Assembly (NCBI GenBank): GCA_963722175.1
Contig: CAVRKA010000001.1
Location: 186,001-250,000, forward strand
Direction of reading: 5' to 3'
DNA length: 64,000 nucleotides
Source of the DNA: WHSW01 sp963722175
GTDB taxonomy: Bacteria; Actinomycetota; Thermoleophilia; Solirubrobacterales; 70-9
The notes below the pieces were generated by a model. That model did not search any database. It had not been told where the DNA came from and saw only the letters and a list, made by a program, of their open reading frames with translations. Each line of letters starts with the position of its first letter. The first letter of the stretch is position 1. The translations under genes and the position numbers were made by a program. Below are positions 63,287-64,000 of this stretch, in pieces.

Positions 63287-64000
63287 GTGTCTGCCCTCTC
63301 GGATCTGGCGGCGGCGCTGGTGCCCCCGGAGCACGGCGGCCCCGATCCCGGACGCGTCGCGGCGACCGCGCGGCGGCTGCTCGCGGCGATGCCGAACTCG
63401 CAGCGTTACGCGATCGGCGCCGGACTGGCGAGCCTCGAGGTGCTGTCGCTTGCCCGCCACCGGCGCACCCTCGGGCGGCTCGATCCGGCGCGGCGCGCCG
63501 ACCTGCTCGGTGACCTGGCCCGCAGCGGGGCGCTGGGGGCGGCCTCGGTGGAGGGGCTGAAGGCGCTGGTCCTCCTGGCCGCTGGAGCCGACGAGTTCGC
63601 GGCCGAGATCGCGGCCACCGCCTCGCGCCACCCGCCCTCCCGCCCCGATCCCGAGCTCGCGCTGACGCCCGGCGCCGAGCTCCCCGAGCTCGTCAGCTGC
63701 GACGCGATCGTGATCGGCTCGGGCGCGGGAGGCGCGTTCGCGGCCCGGGAGCTCGCGCGGGCCGGGCTCGAGGTGGTGATCGTCGAGGAGGGCGAGCGCT
63801 GGGACTCGCGGCGGATTCGCGAGTCGCACCCCGCCGACCGCTTCGCGGGCATGTACCGCGACGCCGGCGCGACTGTCGCGCTCGGCGTCCCCGCGATCGC
63901 GCTGCCGCTCGGGCGAGCGGTCGGCGGCACGACGGTGATCAACTCGGGCACCTGCTACCGGCCGCCGGAGCCGGTCGTCAAGGCTTGGAGCGAGGGTCAC
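63287..64000 (+). CDS. GMC-type FAD oxidoreductase, N-terminal part (3' truncated by window end)
   Basis: Open from GTG 63287 to the end of the window (238 residues visible). A helical N-terminal region of about 140 residues (VAATARRLLAAMPNSQRYAIGAGLASLEVLSLARHRRTLGRLD) precedes the FAD-binding motif CDAIVIGSGAGGAFAARELARAGLEVVIVEEG. The segment LPLGRAVGGTTVINSGTCYRPP matches the GMC signature that follows. The N-terminal helical part resembles the subunit fused in long-chain alcohol oxidases and some gluconate dehydrogenases. Substrate not visible. It lies 14 nt after the coiled-coil gene. Confidence 0.85.
   Translation, partial: MSALSDLAAALVPPEHGGPDPGRVAATARRLLAAMPNSQRYAIGAGLASLEVLSLARHRRTLGRLDPARRADLLGDLARSGALGAASVEGLKALVLLAAGADEFAAEIAATASRHPPSRPDPELALTPGAELPELVSCDAIVIGSGAGGAFAARELARAGLEVVIVEEGERWDSRRIRESHPADRFAGMYRDAGATVALGVPAIALPLGRAVGGTTVINSGTCYRPPEPVVKAWSEGH

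Overview
The window is a 64-kb stretch of a very GC-rich chromosome from an actinobacterium. The mix of single-copy housekeeping genes, the frequent GTG and TTG starts, a DnaJ-HrcA-PrmA cluster, a HisIE fusion and many promoters placed right at start codons suggest a deep-branching actinobacterium such as Thermoleophilia/Solirubrobacterales. That placement is inference; no rRNA or other taxonomic anchor is present. No prophage, transposase, tRNA or CRISPR array was seen. Coding density is high and no gene-free stretch exceeds 300 bases.

Layout. 1-5.5 kb: the end of comEC, a small membrane protein, holA, rpsT, murJ fused to an FHA domain, and an M23 peptidase. 5.5-16.5 kb: lepA, a SnoaL-like protein, two hot-dog dehydratase subunits, a peroxiredoxin divergent from hrcA-dnaJ-prmA, murI, yqeY, phoH-ybeY-era. 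16.5-28.1 kb: hisIE and the complete tryptophan set (trpEGDC, then trpFBA), interrupted by an HtrA protease and a proline-degradation pair (prodh-pruA). 28-40 kb: phosphofructokinase, a receptor-type lipoprotein, malic enzyme, a large secreted subtilase and polA. 40-43.7 kb: a compact signalling island with two acidic secreted proteins, a Ser/Thr kinase and an ECF sigma factor that carries its own membrane segment. 44.3-49.8 kb: a three-gene copper/amidohydrolase/PQQ-propeller operon. 49.9-64 kb: a flavin oxidoreductase, a Bax-inhibitor-1 protein, rpsA, coaE, a lytic transglycosylase, an MFS transporter, several secreted proteins, uvrB, an RTX-like calcium-binding protein, a coiled-coil protein and the start of a GMC-type oxidoreductase.

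The most interesting signal is a small folded DNA/RNA element. Four copies (2218-2253, 15584-15621, 27183-27221, 50627-50665) share a 20-nt core holding a GCGAAGC mini-hairpin, enclosed by an 8-9 bp stem whose sequence differs between copies while pairing is kept. Two copies lie in frame inside trpB and a flavin oxidoreductase, and both add the same peptide. Next are: a 29-nt two-block motif upstream of both acidic secreted proteins that flank the membrane-anchored sigma factor; repeated use of TANNNT boxes 6-9 nt before start codons (leaderless transcription), some shared back to back by divergent genes; a protein with serine at every third residue 22 times in a row; and the MurJ-FHA fusion.

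Caution: at least five conserved genes (holA, the peroxiredoxin, hrcA, the sigma factor tail, the RTX-like protein) each need exactly one base added or removed to be read through. This points to residual indel errors in the assembly more than to gene decay.
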